Assembly (NCBI GenBank): GCA_029990175.1
Contig: JARKIP010000011.1
Span: 4,650,001-4,714,000 of the forward strand
Source of the DNA: Petunia secreta
Lineage: Eukaryota; Streptophyta; Magnoliopsida; Solanales; Solanaceae
Length of the DNA stretch: 64,000 bases
Direction of reading: 5' to 3'
Part shown: one piece after another, positions 33,601 to 45,339 of the stretch
Numbering within the stretch: the stretch's first letter is position 1
Layout: each line of letters opens with the position of its first letter
Translations under genes and position numbers: made by a program
The notes under the pieces: generated by a model
What the model was told of the DNA's origin: nothing
Database searches by the model: none
What the model saw: only the letters and a program-made list of their open reading frames with translations

Positions 33601-35512
33601 CATGCGTCACCGTATAGGTGTTGGCATGACCATTATGAACCACACGTCGATCAAATTGCCAAGGCCTACCAAAGAGTAGGTGGCATGCTTGCATAGGCAC
33701 AACATCGAACATGTGTTCATCCACATAGTTCCCAATCTTGAATTTGATCAAACATTGCTTAACCACCCTCAACTCACCACACTCACTAAGCCATTGAAGC
33801 CTATAAGGATTTGGGTGTTTCAAGGTAGGTATTTTCAATTGGGTAACTAGTGTTTGGCTAATAACATTAGCACAACTTTCCGAGTCAATAATCATAGAGA
33901 AAATGAGACCCATGACTCGGCATTTGGAATGAAAAAGGTTCTCTCGTTGTAAGGTCTCAACATCCTCCACACACATGGCTCCTAGACTCCTCCTCACAAC
34001 AAGGAAGGCATGGGAATCATCATCTTCGATCATAGTAATCTCCCCTTCATCTCCCTCATCCACATCACCCTCTACTCCCTCTTCTTCCTCGGGCTCACTA
34101 TCTTGCTCATAGACCAAGTCACCAACAAGAACCATAGTTTTCCGAGTAGGGCAATCTTTAGAGAGATGACCATATCCCTTACACTTAAAGCATTGAGTAG
34201 AAGAAGAGATTGGATTACTCAATTGAGTTCTACCTCCCACGGGTTGTGTCGACCTTTCAAAAGGCTTTTTCACTTCCTTGCTAGCACTCGCACCACTTGC
34301 ACTTTGGAATTTGGCATTAGTTGTAGGAGACTTCCAATCCTTTGGCTTGTTCAATGGAGTAATAGCATTACTCTTGTAGCGAAGGGATTTCTCCTCTTTG
34401 AGCCACTTCTCGGCTTCAACCGCATCCTCACATAGCTTGTAGTGATCATTGTACTTGTGAAACTTCAAAAGTGAAGCTATGTCTCGGTTTAAGCCCCCTT
34501 TGAAACGGATCATGGCCGTCTCATTGTCTTCCTCATCCAAGTCTAGAGTCATCCGGACTTGTTCAAACTCATTGAAGTACTCCCCAACCGACTTGGAACC
34601 TTGTTTCAATTCATAGAGACGCTTTTGTTGGTCCACTCGGTATTGGTTAGTCAAGTACTTTTCATCCATCACACGGATCAACTCATCCCAAGTAAGATTA
34701 AGAACCATCCCCATCCTCCTTCTATTCCTCTTTACCGACTCCCACCATGTAGAAGCAAAGGACTCAAAGGTAGAGATAGCATACTTAGTCTTCTTCACTT
34801 CGGGCATGTCATTGGTGTCAAATATACGTTCCATGGACAACTTCCAATCAAGGTACTCCACCGGATCACTACTCCCTTTGAAAGGAGGAATAGTAATCTT
34901 CACACTATTAAGATTGTTGTTGTTGTCACGACCCCCACGGAATGGCTCCGGTTGGCCCCCATAGTGGTCTTCATTCACACCATACTCCCTTCTCGCATTC
35001 CCTCCAACAAATCCCATAGGTGGCCCTCGACCTCGGCCCCTACCTCGATCCACATTACGACCCCAATTCATACCACGTCTCGGTTGAAAGTGATCATCAA
35101 ACCCATACATATCATCACCATACTCGGCTTCCTCCCCTTCTTGAGCTTCATCGACTTGCTCAAGAGGTTGCACATTTCGGATGGGTCTTGGTAATGGATT
35201 GTTTCTTGGGGGATTATCCTAGATACGGGGAATGCCCGTTCGTTCAATTCTCTCTCGATCTTCCTTTACCCGTTGTTGATTGAGCAATTCAACAACTTGC
35301 TCCGGGGTAAAGGTAGGGCTACTCGAGCCTTCACCGGTCTCAATTTGGACACTCGGGGTCCCCTTTTCAATTGGGACACTCGGGGTCCCTTGGTCTCCTT
35401 GGGTACTTGAAGCACCCTTTTCAAGTGACTCAATCCTTTGAGTCATAACATCCATCTTGGCAAGAAGGCTAGCCAAGGCCTCCTTGATGAAATCTTGACC
35501 TTCGTTGGCCAT
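30387..35512 (-). pseudogene. Element D gag-pol polyprotein with three lesions
   Basis: The start is the ATG at 35512, in the conserved TTTGTAGGTACAATG context. The frame runs through a coiled-coil-like N-terminus to an in-frame TAG (35219-35221). The same frame then stays open for 1,364 codons: gag core (STWWESVKRN, LYELKQGSKSVGEYFNEF), zinc knuckle CFKCKGYGHLSKDC (34193-34152), protease, RT with YFDD (32740-32729), RNase H (CDASG, YDKELYAL, SDHESL), integrase zinc module (EAHCGGLMGHFG, CANCLEC) and DDE core (SMDF, SDRDTKF, DGQTEVVNR). The protease site reads DSES instead of DSGS (E at 33878-33880). A 10-bp deletion near 31083 shifts the frame just before the GPY/F domain. The tail ends inside the LTR. 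Confidence 0.93.
30643..30658 (-). promoter_or_regulatory. Polypurine tract of element D
   Basis: CTCAAGAAGGGGAGGA on the minus strand, directly beside the 3' LTR. It is identical to the tract of E1 and primes plus-strand DNA synthesis. Confidence 0.85.
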
Positions 35513-36561
35513 TGTACCTACAAAGAAAAGAAACAAGAGTTAGTTAAAACACCTCACTCGCTCCCTCACTTGTGTTCACTCGGATCACTCGTATGGTGGC
35601 GATGGCTATTTCACTCTGGCTTGAACTCAAAGCTTCACAAAGTTGAATAGTAAACCTAAACCTAATCACTCGACTCAAGAGCCAAATGTACTCCGGGGTG
35701 AGTGGAGTTAATAGGACTCGATTGGAACGCTAAGCACTTTGAGTGAGGACTTGAGTCAAGAGGCACTACGGATCTTCTTTGAGTTCTAGTCTCCGTTCTA
35801 AGGCACGATAATTCCTAATAGCTTGAAGTAATTAGTACTAATCGAGTAGGATTATACTCTAATAATACTAATTAGAAGCGATGCAAACAACAAAACAAGC
35901 GAACCTAGAAGAAACTACCCGATTCCCAACTCTCCAGGAAGTAGGCGCCCCACCTGTTTGGACTAGGTGGTCCGCCCAGTGTCTGCAGTGGGGAGTAGGC
36001 GGTCCGCCTCTGTAAAGTCCAGAGAGCACAAAAAATTCAGGCGGTCCGCCCGTTTTCCTAGGCGCTCCGCCTACTGCAAGTTTCAGCACAGTTCAAACAC
36101 GATTTTCTTGGTTTTGCACCCAAAAATTCATCAATCCACACGTTGTTTTGGCAAATCAAAGGTACCCCAATGTTGTTTCAAGCACAGAGATCAAACCCCA
36201 ATCAATTTTATCAAACCCCAATCAAAGTTCAACATTCCACCATGTTCATAGCTAGGGTTTCAAATTTTCAAGTTCTTCAAGGGTTTCAAATTTTCAATCC
36301 TTGTGTTTCTACTTCAAATTCGATGCTCAGGGTACCAAAAGAACGGGTTTCCAACAAGGAACAAAACCCAATATCAATCAAGCAATGGGTCCAACAAACC
36401 AAGATTCTATGATCAAATTTTTGTGTTTTTCAACCCTTTTCTATTTTTTTTTTTTTTGTTTTCTTCTTTTTCTTCAACAACAAATAAGAACCTAAGATAG
36501 AAACCAACCTAGGCACGAAGAATCAAGGGTCGGGGGTTTGTAGAAACAAAACCCGAGCCTT
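35513..36561 (-). other. Leader of element D
   Basis: About 1.05 kb without a supported gene. It contains four GGCGGTCCGCC-like palindromes at 35940-36075, matching those in the LTR. It ends in TTTTCTTTGTAG before the gag ATG, an acceptor-like signal. Confidence 0.6.
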
Positions 36562-36573
36562 GCTCTGATACCA
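36562..36573 (-). promoter_or_regulatory. Primer binding site, initiator tRNA-Met (element D)
   Basis: TGGTATCAGAGC on the minus strand, three bases from the 5' LTR. Confidence 0.92.
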
Positions 36574-36576
36574 AGA

Positions 36577-37404
36577 TGATAAGAATCAAAAACGAAACGC
36601 GGAAATAAAGATAAAGAGCGAGACACTACTCGAACTCCCTACGAAGTAACTATGGAGAACTCGTTCCATAATACCCTCGTATCGGTGTCAAGGAGGACCT
36701 ACACTATGCAACTACCCTCGAGCCACACTTGGGGCTCGCAAATAGAATGATCGGTTTTTCGGTTCAAGACTCAACTAGGTTCCACTAGTGAATTCAAGCA
36801 ACCAAGGCAAAGGATTCTCCAAACAAGAGATAGTTTCTTTTCATCATTCATATAATTCAAGGTAGCCTAAGGTTTGAATAGGTTTGTGAAGTATTTATAG
36901 ACTTCACTTACATGTAATGAAAGCTCAAAAATACCCCCCAAGTGGGTTAAAACAATAAAGGCCTCGTAGGGCTATACTTGTCCAAACATAGCATAAAAAG
37001 TAGCAATTCCCGCACCCCTTCACAAAGTAGGCGCCCAGCCTACTTCAACTAGGCGCCCGGCCTATTCTTGGCAAGCTGAGGGAGTGGGCGGTCCGCCTGG
37101 TCTGTGAGTTCTACAGAGGCGGTCCGCCTAGTGAGATCCAGAGAGTGATCAAAAACTAGGCGGCCGGCCTAGTTGAGTAGGCGGTCCGCCTGGTGCTGTG
37201 GCCTCTTGAATTGCTTCCAAACGTGCCCCGGATGCCTCGTCAAGTGTACTAGAAGGTTCTCCATCCATGGCACACCAAAGTATAGTCTTCAAGTTGGTCT
37301 TGGAGCCTTCTTCCATACCCTTCCATATCAAATGAAGATGGGTGTCTTGGATCAACTTGGCTTGACTCCGAGTGAAGGGTCTTGAGGGGGTTTGGGTCTT
37401 ATCA
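36577..37404 (-). repeat. 5' LTR of element D
   Basis: 828 bp, the same length as the 3' LTR, with AACAC target duplication immediately to the right. Confidence 0.97.
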
Positions 37405-37747
37405 AACACAAGAGAGGGAGATGAGGAGGCAATACAAGGAAAGGATCAAAAGGGATGAGCTTAAGTATTGGACAGCCAAAATCATGGCAGCAAGGCAAGC
37501 CGCTGGGAATCTGCAAGACTTGCTCAAGGGATGGGGAGATTATTTTAAGTCTTTGCCGCTGGAAGAAAAGGAAATAATAGGAGTAAAAATTTGTGAATTC
37601 TTCACAAAAGCTCTGGGTGATATGCAAGCTGGGAAGGACCTGATGGAGATGTTCGTTGCCCCTCCACCAAAAAACCTGGTTCACAAACCTAAGGAAGAAA
37701 CCAAAGGGAAGAAGAAGAAGAAAGAAGATGCTGCAACTAATGCTTGA

Positions 37748-38190
37748 TTCAAAACCTCTTTGCTTGGCACATAGTTTGGTCGTTTTAAGTCGAGTCATTT
37801 TCTTTCTTCTTTTTCTATTTAGTCGAGTCATTGTCTCAAATTAGTGATTGTACTGAAGCCAAACAAATCAAATAAAATTTTGTTATTTTTGGTTTTAAGA
37901 CTTGTGTTGATTATGTTTATGCAAACGAAATGATATGTTCGGCTCAAATATTACTTAGATTCTTCGATAGGCCTACCTCTGGCACAAAAGAGGTCCCTTG
38001 CATGATAGGACGCGAATTTATTAATGCTGACATTTACTCAAATTATTTTCTCTGTTTTTGTTATGTTAGTCCCAAGTCCCTGAAGTTTGATTTGTGTATT
38101 CTGGCCGCGCTGCAATACTGGTTGAGATCCAGAGGATCAATTCCAACACCTCCCTCTTTACCTACAAGGACAAGGACGAGACGCAATATC
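37748..38190 (+). other. Spacer between ORF1b and gag of the Ogre element
   Basis: T-rich sequence. An open stretch in the gag frame begins at 37930 but contains no clear family motif (LRFFDRPTSGTKEV), so it may be either a gag N-terminal extension or non-coding. Confidence 0.4.
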
Positions 38191-39914
38191 ATGGCTGAGT
38201 TTGACAAGGCTGGAAATGGAACCCTCGAAAAGCAAGGTGTTGTTGCCTATGACGATTATGCTAAGCTGGAGCAAAGGCTGTTTGAGTTGGAGTATAAAAT
38301 TCCTCTCGTCCATGCTGATGGGATCACTGAACCAAACAAAACTGCCCGCCCTCACGACAGAGATCCACTATTCCCCGAGAAAGACATCCCGTACTCTACC
38401 TACATTGCACCACCAAAAGCACCACGAAATAACCTACCTCCCTTCACTGTTGAAACAAAAACTGTTGCATTACCCACCAAAGATCATGACATGTATGCAT
38501 GGACAAGGGAAGAATCAGAAAGCACCAAAGAGCAAGTCAAGTGGCTAGTGGAGAAATTCAAGCAATTCCAAGGCACCAAAGAAACTAGAGGACTAGCTTA
38601 TGAAGACCTCTACATGTACCCTGATTTGAAGCTGCCAGAGGATTATAAGACGCCCAAGTTCAACATGTTTGATGGGAATGGCGACCCAATGGATCATTTG
38701 AGGTCTTATTGTGACAAATTTGTCGGGGTTGGACACGACGAAAAGATTTGCATGCAATTGTTCAACCGTAGTCTAACTGGAGATGCGCTGGTATGGTATT
38801 CAAAGCAGAAAACAAAGAAGTGGAAAAGTTGGGAGGCAATGGCTGGAGATTTTGTCGATAGTTTTGGGCATAACACCGACCCCATGCCTGATCGGTTCTA
38901 TTTGGAGAAGCTGAAGAAGAAGCTCACTGAGAATTTTAGAGAATTCACAACTAGATGGAGAGCTGAAGCCGCCAAAGTCCAACCTCCTATGGAAGACACA
39001 GAGATAGTGGCAACCTTTATCCGCATACAAGAGGATGTCTATTTGATAAGATGCTGAACATTCAGGACAAGAAGTTTGGGGATTTGATCAAGATTGGAGA
39101 CATGGTTGAAGATGGTTTGAAAACTGGTAGGATTGTTAGCTTGGCCACACTACAAGCCACTAACAAAGCCCTATAAACCAGTAACACCAGTGCATCAAAG
39201 AAGAAGAAGGACGATGTCTCCTTCGTTGCTGCATCACTCGATCATTCTCCCACCCACAACCATTACTACCAAACACCACCTCCATCATACCCATATATTC
39301 CACCCACGTCCACCTACCCAGTCTACAACACTTAGCCCATGTTCCAAAATCCACTGCCATAAAGACCACCATACCCACAAAGTCCTAACTACAGGAATAC
39401 CAACACCTATCAACCAAGGCCTCACGCCAAAAACAACTCAAGACCTAAAAGAAACTATACCCCACTGGCCCAATCCCGCACTCAGTTATTTGAAAGGCTT
39501 AAAGCGGCTGGCTGCATACAACCCATCCCATTCAAAATGCCTGATAGAATATCACCCTACTTCGAACAAACCAAAACCTGTGCCTACCACTCTGGAGGAC
39601 CCGGTCATGATTCCGAAAAGTGCTACGCTTTGATAGATATAATACAAGACTTGATCGATCAAAAGGTGATTCACTTGAAAACTCCGAATGTGCACATCAA
39701 CCCTTTACCTAACCACAGAGATAATATGGTGAACTTGATCGAGTTGGACGAAGAGTGCAACTTGGAAGGAACCATAGTCAAAGAAAAGGAGGCTGCACTA
39801 GCACCTGCTTCTGTAGCCCAAGCAGCTAAAGCACTAGAGCCTATTGAGGTAGAAATAGCTCCAAAATTCTACGTTGATGTAGTTCCCCCAAACAGTGACA
39901 AGGCGGTACCATAG
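38191..39914 (+). pseudogene. Ogre/Tat gag, frameshifted
   Basis: The ATG at 38191 (MAEFDKAGNG) is the first good start; the frame is open upstream to 37930. The capsid-like core reads YPDLKLPEDYKTPKFNMFDG, SLTGDALVWY and FREFTTRWRAEAAKVQ, typical of Tat-lineage gag. A one-base loss near 39045 shifts the frame; the continuation (MLNIQDKKFGDLI) has stops near 39175 and 39334. It holds a proline- and tyrosine-rich linker and a zinc-finger-like CAYHSGGPGHDSEKC near 39580. It ends at 39914. Gag forms the particle that packages element RNA. Confidence 0.85.
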
Positions 39915-39971
39915 GACTATGAAGCGGAGAAGAAGGGTAAATCAACATTTGAGACTGTTGTTGCATAAGGG

Positions 39972-40825
39972 ATGACTTGGAGTTGGAGGATCTATACTCC
40001 CGAGCATCTTGTTCAAGGTAGACGAGGCATCAGCGAGGAGGAGTCCGAGGAACTGTGGAGGAAAATTCAAGCAAAAGAGTACTCTATGATTGAACATTTG
40101 GGCAAGACTCCCGCACAAATCTCCGTCTTAGCTTTACTCCTCAAGTCAGAGAGCCACCAAAATGCCTTGATGAAAGTGTCGGATGAAGCACATGTCCCGG
40201 TGGATACCACAGTTGAGAATCTGGCTAGCATGGTTGGGCAATTCATGGAATCCAATCGAATTGCTTTCCACAAAGATGAACTGCCGCCTGAAGGGTTAAG
40301 TCACAACAAGGCTTTGCACGTTACCATCAAATGCAGAGACTGGTTCGTGGGGAGAGTTTTGATTGATGGAGGGTCTGGTTTGAACATATGTCCATTCATC
40401 ACTCTAAAAAGAATGGGGATTGATCAAAGTAAGATAAGAGAAAGCGACATGAAAGTAAAGGCGTTTGATGGATCACAAAGGAGCTCCATTGGAGAAATCA
40501 GCTTAACCATCATGGTCGGTCCATTGGAGTTCAAGGTTGAATTTCATGTCATGGACATTTCCGCTTCATACAACCTGCTACTAGGAAGACCATGGATTCA
40601 CATGGTGGGGCTGTGCCTTCTATATTGCACCAGACAGTGAAGTTCGAGTGGGACAACAAAGAAGTGGTAGTATTCGGCAAAGGGAACAACTCTATCTACA
40701 ATGAACAAACCATACCGACAATTCAAGGAAATGTTCCTGACGGGCAGACTTTCTATACAGTAGAGCTTGTGGGAGCAGTACAAGGCACTCGAGGAGGATA
40801 CTGCAAAAATTACAACAAGAGTTAG
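39972..40825 (+). pseudogene. Ogre/Tat protease region, frameshifted
   Basis: The frame 39972-40640 carries the active site LIDGGSGLNI (DGGS at 40365-40376) and the flap-distal LLLGRPWIH near 40585. The DGG in place of DSG is usual for this lineage. The frame breaks near 40605 and continues at 40592-40825 (VKFEWDNKEVVVFGKGNNSI). Confidence 0.85.
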
Positions 40826-41125
40826 GGTCATACCGATGCAGCCCGAGGAGGGTATACTGCACACGTCGCTCCTAAACTGGTCAACACACCGCCTGAGACT
40901 GAAAAGAAAAAGAGAAGTTTCTGCAGTGCTTATTGGGATGGTCGAGGCAAAGGCTATGAAGGAAGAAACTTGGTCTTGGAACTGGTGATATCTGATTGGG
41001 GTGTGCCTTCACGTGAGTTTTGTGAGACTATACCTGATAAAACAGAGAAGCGACCAATGTACTCGCCTAATGCTCGTCCTAACTGGAAGCGCATTTCTGA
41101 ATAAACAAGGGGAAAGCAAGTATGG

Positions 41126-41661
41126 TTGCCTAAAGCACTTGAACCTATAGAGGTAGTAATCGAAGAGCCGTATGTACTCCCACAACCTGCAAAATGGCCT
41201 GGAGATTGGGTTGTAGGCATCATGATAAAGCAAGGCTACGAACCTGGGAAAGGTTTGGGCAAGAACCTAGACGGCATGATCGAGCCAATTCAAATTGTGA
41301 TGAGGCCCGACAATGAGAAAGCAGACATAGGATACATTGTGACTTATGAGAAGAGCATGGAGGAAGCATCACTGGACTTTCAATTCTATAAGAAAAGCAC
41401 CAAAACTATCCTACATATTTTCATCTCGTCTGGTTAGTTGGATGGTTGCAATGAAGAGGTATCTGCAGCATAAGGGGTTGAACCGAAGATTGTAGATGCT
41501 GAAGAGGATTTATTGGCATGATTGCAAAGGCTGTTTATATCTGATAACTGCTTTGTGATCCTAGAAGAGCATGTTGAACTTCCTGGGTTGACAAAAGCTA
41601 AATCTGGAGCTGCACTGGACAACTGGATCAGCAACCAGGCCCGAGCTCACCGTGGACCTTG
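41126..41661 (+). pseudogene. Ogre/Tat G-patch region, with stops
   Basis: IKQGYEPGKGLGKNLDGM (about 41227-41280) is a G-patch glycine pattern. Such a domain is found between protease and RT in Tat/Ogre elements, and G-patches often bind RNA or activate helicases. Three stops (after 41437, near 41471 and near 41519) interrupt the frame, which otherwise continues to 41661 (ALDNWISNQARAHRGP). There it meets a GT that may be a splice donor. Confidence 0.75.
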
Positions 41662-41858
41662 GTAGAGCTGGGGGATTGAGTTTATTTTATGCTTTCTAAA
41701 ATAAAACCCGACCTCGAGTCGTGGAGCTTGCATTTACTTTTCTTCTTCATATGTATCCCTACAAACTTTATTTTGTAAGGATTCAAAAATAAAATATCGC
41801 ACTATTTCCTTTAATTTTTGTTCTAATCTTTTAATTTTGCAATATTTTATTTTTTCAG
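41662..41858 (+). other. Putative intron between protease/G-patch and RT (197 bp)
   Basis: The donor is TG|GTAGAG at 41662 and the acceptor is TTTTTTCAG|CATT ending at 41858. The segment is T-rich and has CTAAT about 35 bases before the acceptor. Its length is 3n+2. Removing it links the upstream frame to the downstream RT frame without a shift and removes the stop right after the donor. Ogre elements are known to be spliced between protease and RT. Confidence 0.6.
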
Positions 41859-43682
41859 CATTCAAACTAATAATCCTATTGAGTCCACAACGGCAATGTG
41901 TAATGAAACTATGGAGCTTGAAGAAACTAATTTTGACTATGATGAAGCCACGCAAGAGGAAATCGAAAGATTTGAAAATAAGCCCAAGCCAAATCTAAAA
42001 GAGACTGAGGTGATAAATCTGGGAGATGATGAAACTGTGAAAAAGACAAGAATTACTGTGCATCTCACTGCAGAGGTAAAAAAGCGGTATACTGAGTTTC
42101 TTAAAGAATACGAGGATGTGTTCGCATGGTCATATGATGATATGACTGGCATAAGCACGGACGTGGTGGCTCACAAATTGTCCATCAATCCGGGCTTTCC
42201 GCTAGTCAAGCAAAAGGCCCGAACTTTCAAGTCATCTACCTTGCTGAAGATTGGGGAAGAGTTAACCAAGTAGCTCAATGCGGGAATTTTGAAAACAGTC
42301 AAATACCCAACTTGGTTAGCCAACATTATCCCAGTGCCGGAGAAAGATGGGAAACTCAGAGTTTGTGTAGACTACAGAGATCTGAATAGAGCAAGCTCGA
42401 AAGATGATTTTTCTTTGCCGAATATACACATCCTGATTAATAATTGTGCGAAACATGAACTAAAGTCTTTCGTGGATTGTTTTGCCGGTTATCATCAATT
42501 GCTCATGGATGAAGAAGATGTCGAGAAGACAGCTTTCATTACATCTTGGGGGACCTATTGCTACAAGGTTATGCCATTTGGGTTAAAGAATGCTGGGGCA
42601 ACTTACATGAGGGCAATGACAACTATGTTCCATGACCTGATGCACAAAGAAATTGAAGTATATGTGGACGACATGATCATCAAGTCAAAGAAGAGCACAG
42701 AGCACCTTGACAATTTGCGCAAGTTTTTCAATCACTTGCGTTGATATAACTTGAAGCTAACTCCAGCAAAGTGTGCCTTTGGTGTTCCAGCAGGGAAGCT
42801 TCTGGATTTCATTGTTAGTAAGAGGCATCGAGTTGGATCCATCCAAGATCAAAGCCATTAAAGAATTTCCATCATCAAAGAGCAAGAAAGAGGTCATGAG
42901 TTTCTTGGGAAGGCTCAATTACATCAGCCGATTCATAGCCTAATCCACGGTCATCTGCGAACCAATCATCAAGCAATTAAAGAAAGATGCAGAGCTCGAA
43001 TGGACCGAGGATTGCGAAAAAGCATTTGATCGAATAAAAGAGTATTTATCTTGCCCTCCTGTGTTGGTTCTACCCGAACTTGGGCGACATTTGATCTTGT
43101 ATCTTTCTGTGGTAGATTAAGCATTTGGTTGTGTGTTGGGGCAACATGACTCAACTGGAAGAAAGGAGCAAGAAATATACTATCTGAGTAAGAAGTTCAC
43201 TCCCTACGAAGCCAAGTACACACTACTGGTGCGCACTTGCTGTGCGCTGACTGGATAGCACAAAAGCTGAGGCACTACTTGACATCCTACTCGACTTAGC
43301 TGATATCAAGGATGGATTCTCTCAAGTATATCGCTAAATAGAAAATGCTACTCAGTGAATTCGACATTACTTTTGTCACTCAAAAGGCGGTGAAGGCTCA
43401 AGCCTTGGCAATCATATGGCCGAAAATCCAGTGGGTGATGATTACAAACCTCTGCACACTTATTTCCTCGATGAAGAAGTCATGTTTGTAGGGGAAGATA
43501 TCACAGAGAAGTATGATGGTTGGAGACTATTCTTCGATGGAGCGGTGAATTTCAAGGGAGTTGGCATTGGAGCAGTGTTAGTTTCAGAGACTGGTCAACA
43601 TTAACCTATCCCAGCCAAACTGAGGTTTCCTTGCACCAACAACATGGCGGAATATGAAGCTTGCATCCTGGGTCTTAGAATG
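41859..43682 (+). pseudogene. Ogre/Tat RT, RNase H and start of archaeal-type RNase H
   Basis: After the acceptor the frame runs FKEYEDVFAWSYDDMTGI style sequence (LKEYEDVFAWSYDDM), a TAG at 42271-42273, then RT (VCVDYRDLNRA, VMPFGLKNAGATYMRAM, YVDD at 42661-42672). Frame changes follow after 42744. RNase H remnants (LILYLSVVD, KKFTPYEAKYTLL) occur at about 43080-43240. A second, archaeal-type RNase H begins at about 43515 (WRLFFDGAVNFKGVGIGAVL, NNMAEYEACILGLRM). Element C interrupts it at 43683 and it resumes at 52101. Two RNase H domains are a hallmark of Tat-group elements. Confidence 0.88.
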
Positions 43683-45054
43683 TGAAACGACTTCGGTCAG
43701 TCGTTTTCGGAAGTTAGGACTCCGATTGGCGTGCCGATAATTTTAAAATATTCATAATGTCCATTAGAACCTGTCTGTAAAATTTGAGCTAAATCAGACC
43801 TCGTTTGGTAGGCATCAGAAGAATGTTTCAGTTTTTATTGGCAATAAATATTAAAAAGAGATTTTCGAGCTCGGTTTTGCCGAATGAGCTCCAATTCGAA
43901 ATCCGAAAGCGCCGTTAGGTTCGTATGATTATTTATAATTTTTGTGAACTTTCGAAAGTGAATTTCGATGTTGTTCGGCTGGTTTCCGCTAAAATGCCGA
44001 AAGTTAAATAATTTGACTTCTTTTTATTTAAATTCGCATCTTGAGTTTCGGGAGTCCAATTTGAGATCCGTCTTCGCAAGTATGTTACATATATTTTTTA
44101 TAACTTGTATGCAAAAGTTGGAATTATTTCGAATATTGTAGGGCACCGTTTCAATTTTCGTTAAGAAAAAAAAATATAATAAAAGAAAAAAAAATAGAAA
44201 AAGTCAAAAGTTAACAATGGCGGTGGTCCTTAGCACTAAGGACGAGCAGAAAACATTACAACGCTCAAAAACTGTACAGAAATGAGAACGTGAATCGCAG
44301 GCGAAAAAAATGCCAGAAAATAAGAAAGGGGGCCGGAGAAAAGTAGAATTTTCACCCTGAAACATTCAGGTAATGATCTTAATTTATTATTTGAGTTTAT
44401 TACGTGTGTTTGAATATGTTTTAACGGTAAACTTTGAATATTATACATCGTTTTAATAAGTTCAATTAATAGTTTAAAGGGTCAAATGGACCCCGATAAT
44501 GAAATTGATTATATATTCGTACTCAAGGAATTATGGGCAATTTATAAATGTAATTTATTTAGGGTTTGGTTATGTGACCATAAATCCTGTATATAGGCCT
44601 GGTCTGCATATTGCGTATGCGAATAGGGTATCAGGTTCCTACCTGGATTGCCCTAATAAGTGAGGAATGAAGTCTTTAGTCTAATGTGATATATTTTTCT
44701 GCTTATTGAACACAGTGGGATCATTTGGTAATAGAACCAAAGGACAAGCGGTTATTGAGTGGATGTACTAACTTTGTAACAAGGTAAGTGTTTATATCCA
44801 TTTCTTTGGAGGCACCTGGCCTCATGGATTTTCTACCACGTGTTCCTTACATGTGTAGCTGCCGATAGGCGTACTCATTACGCCTTAGCTTTGGATTTAT
44901 ATTCTATATTATATATTATGTCCTGTTATTGATATTGCATTGAGAATATGAGTATTGTACTTTGGTTGTGAGTTGGTATATACTTTCCAGCTGTCGATGA
45001 GAGTCCCGCGCTGGTGATGGGTTACTATTGCATCATGTTGCATTCGTATGCACA

Positions 45055-45339
45055 TTGCATCATATTGAGGGTAGGAGGATTCCGCCCTCGGAGCAGGAGG
45101 ATTCCGCTCCATTGCATCATATTGAGGGTAGGAGGATTCCGCCCTCGGAGCAGGAGGATTCCGCTCCATTGCATCATATTGAGGGTAGGAGGATTTCGCC
45201 CTCGGAGCAGGAGGACTCCGCTCCATTGCATCATATTGAGGGTAGGAGGATTCCGCCCTCGGAGCAGGAGGATTCCGCTCCATTGCATCATATTGAGGGT
45301 AGGAGGATTCCGCCCCCGGAGCAGGAGGATTCCGCTCCA
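45055..45339 (+). repeat. 57-bp tandem repeat x5 in the 5' LTR of C
   Basis: Five head-to-tail units starting TTGCATCATATTGAGGG. Each unit contains two potential stem-loops: GAGGG...CCCTC, and GGAGC...GCTCC. Because 57 is divisible by three, open frames appear on both strands; these are artefacts of the repeat and not genes. Confidence 0.97.

Larger units (their letters stand above)
29815..37404 (-). mobile_element. Ty3/gypsy element D, young, 7.6 kb, minus strand
   Basis: Two 828-bp LTRs (29815-30642 and 36577-37404) begin TGATAAG and end CTTATCA on the plus strand. They are flanked by AACAC on both sides (29810-29814 and 37405-37409). PBS, gag, protease, RT, RNase H, integrase and polypurine tract are in the correct order on the minus strand. 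Comparing the LTRs base by base I find three substitutions, so it inserted recently. It lies in ORF1b of the Ogre element. Its nearest relative in the window is E1. Confidence 0.97.
28512..37747 (+). pseudogene. Ogre ORF1b, second ORF1-like gene, split by element D
   Basis: The ATG at 28512 follows an acceptor-like TTGTTTTCAG. The frame runs to 28820 and continues in shifted frames at 28837-29049 and 29065-29439, then 29502-29780. It matches ORF1a block by block: AFLGSMVFSG, IPMIVGEVYRALIKCRKGG and GCNLLLQIW correspond to FLGVMVFP, VPMIAAGIYRAL and ECNLLLQA. Near the C-terminus the frame is cut by element D at 29815. It resumes at 37405 as a basic helical tail (EREMRRQYKERIKRDELKYW) that ends at 37747. 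So the Ogre carries two divergent ORF1-like units in tandem. The function is unknown. Confidence 0.65.
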
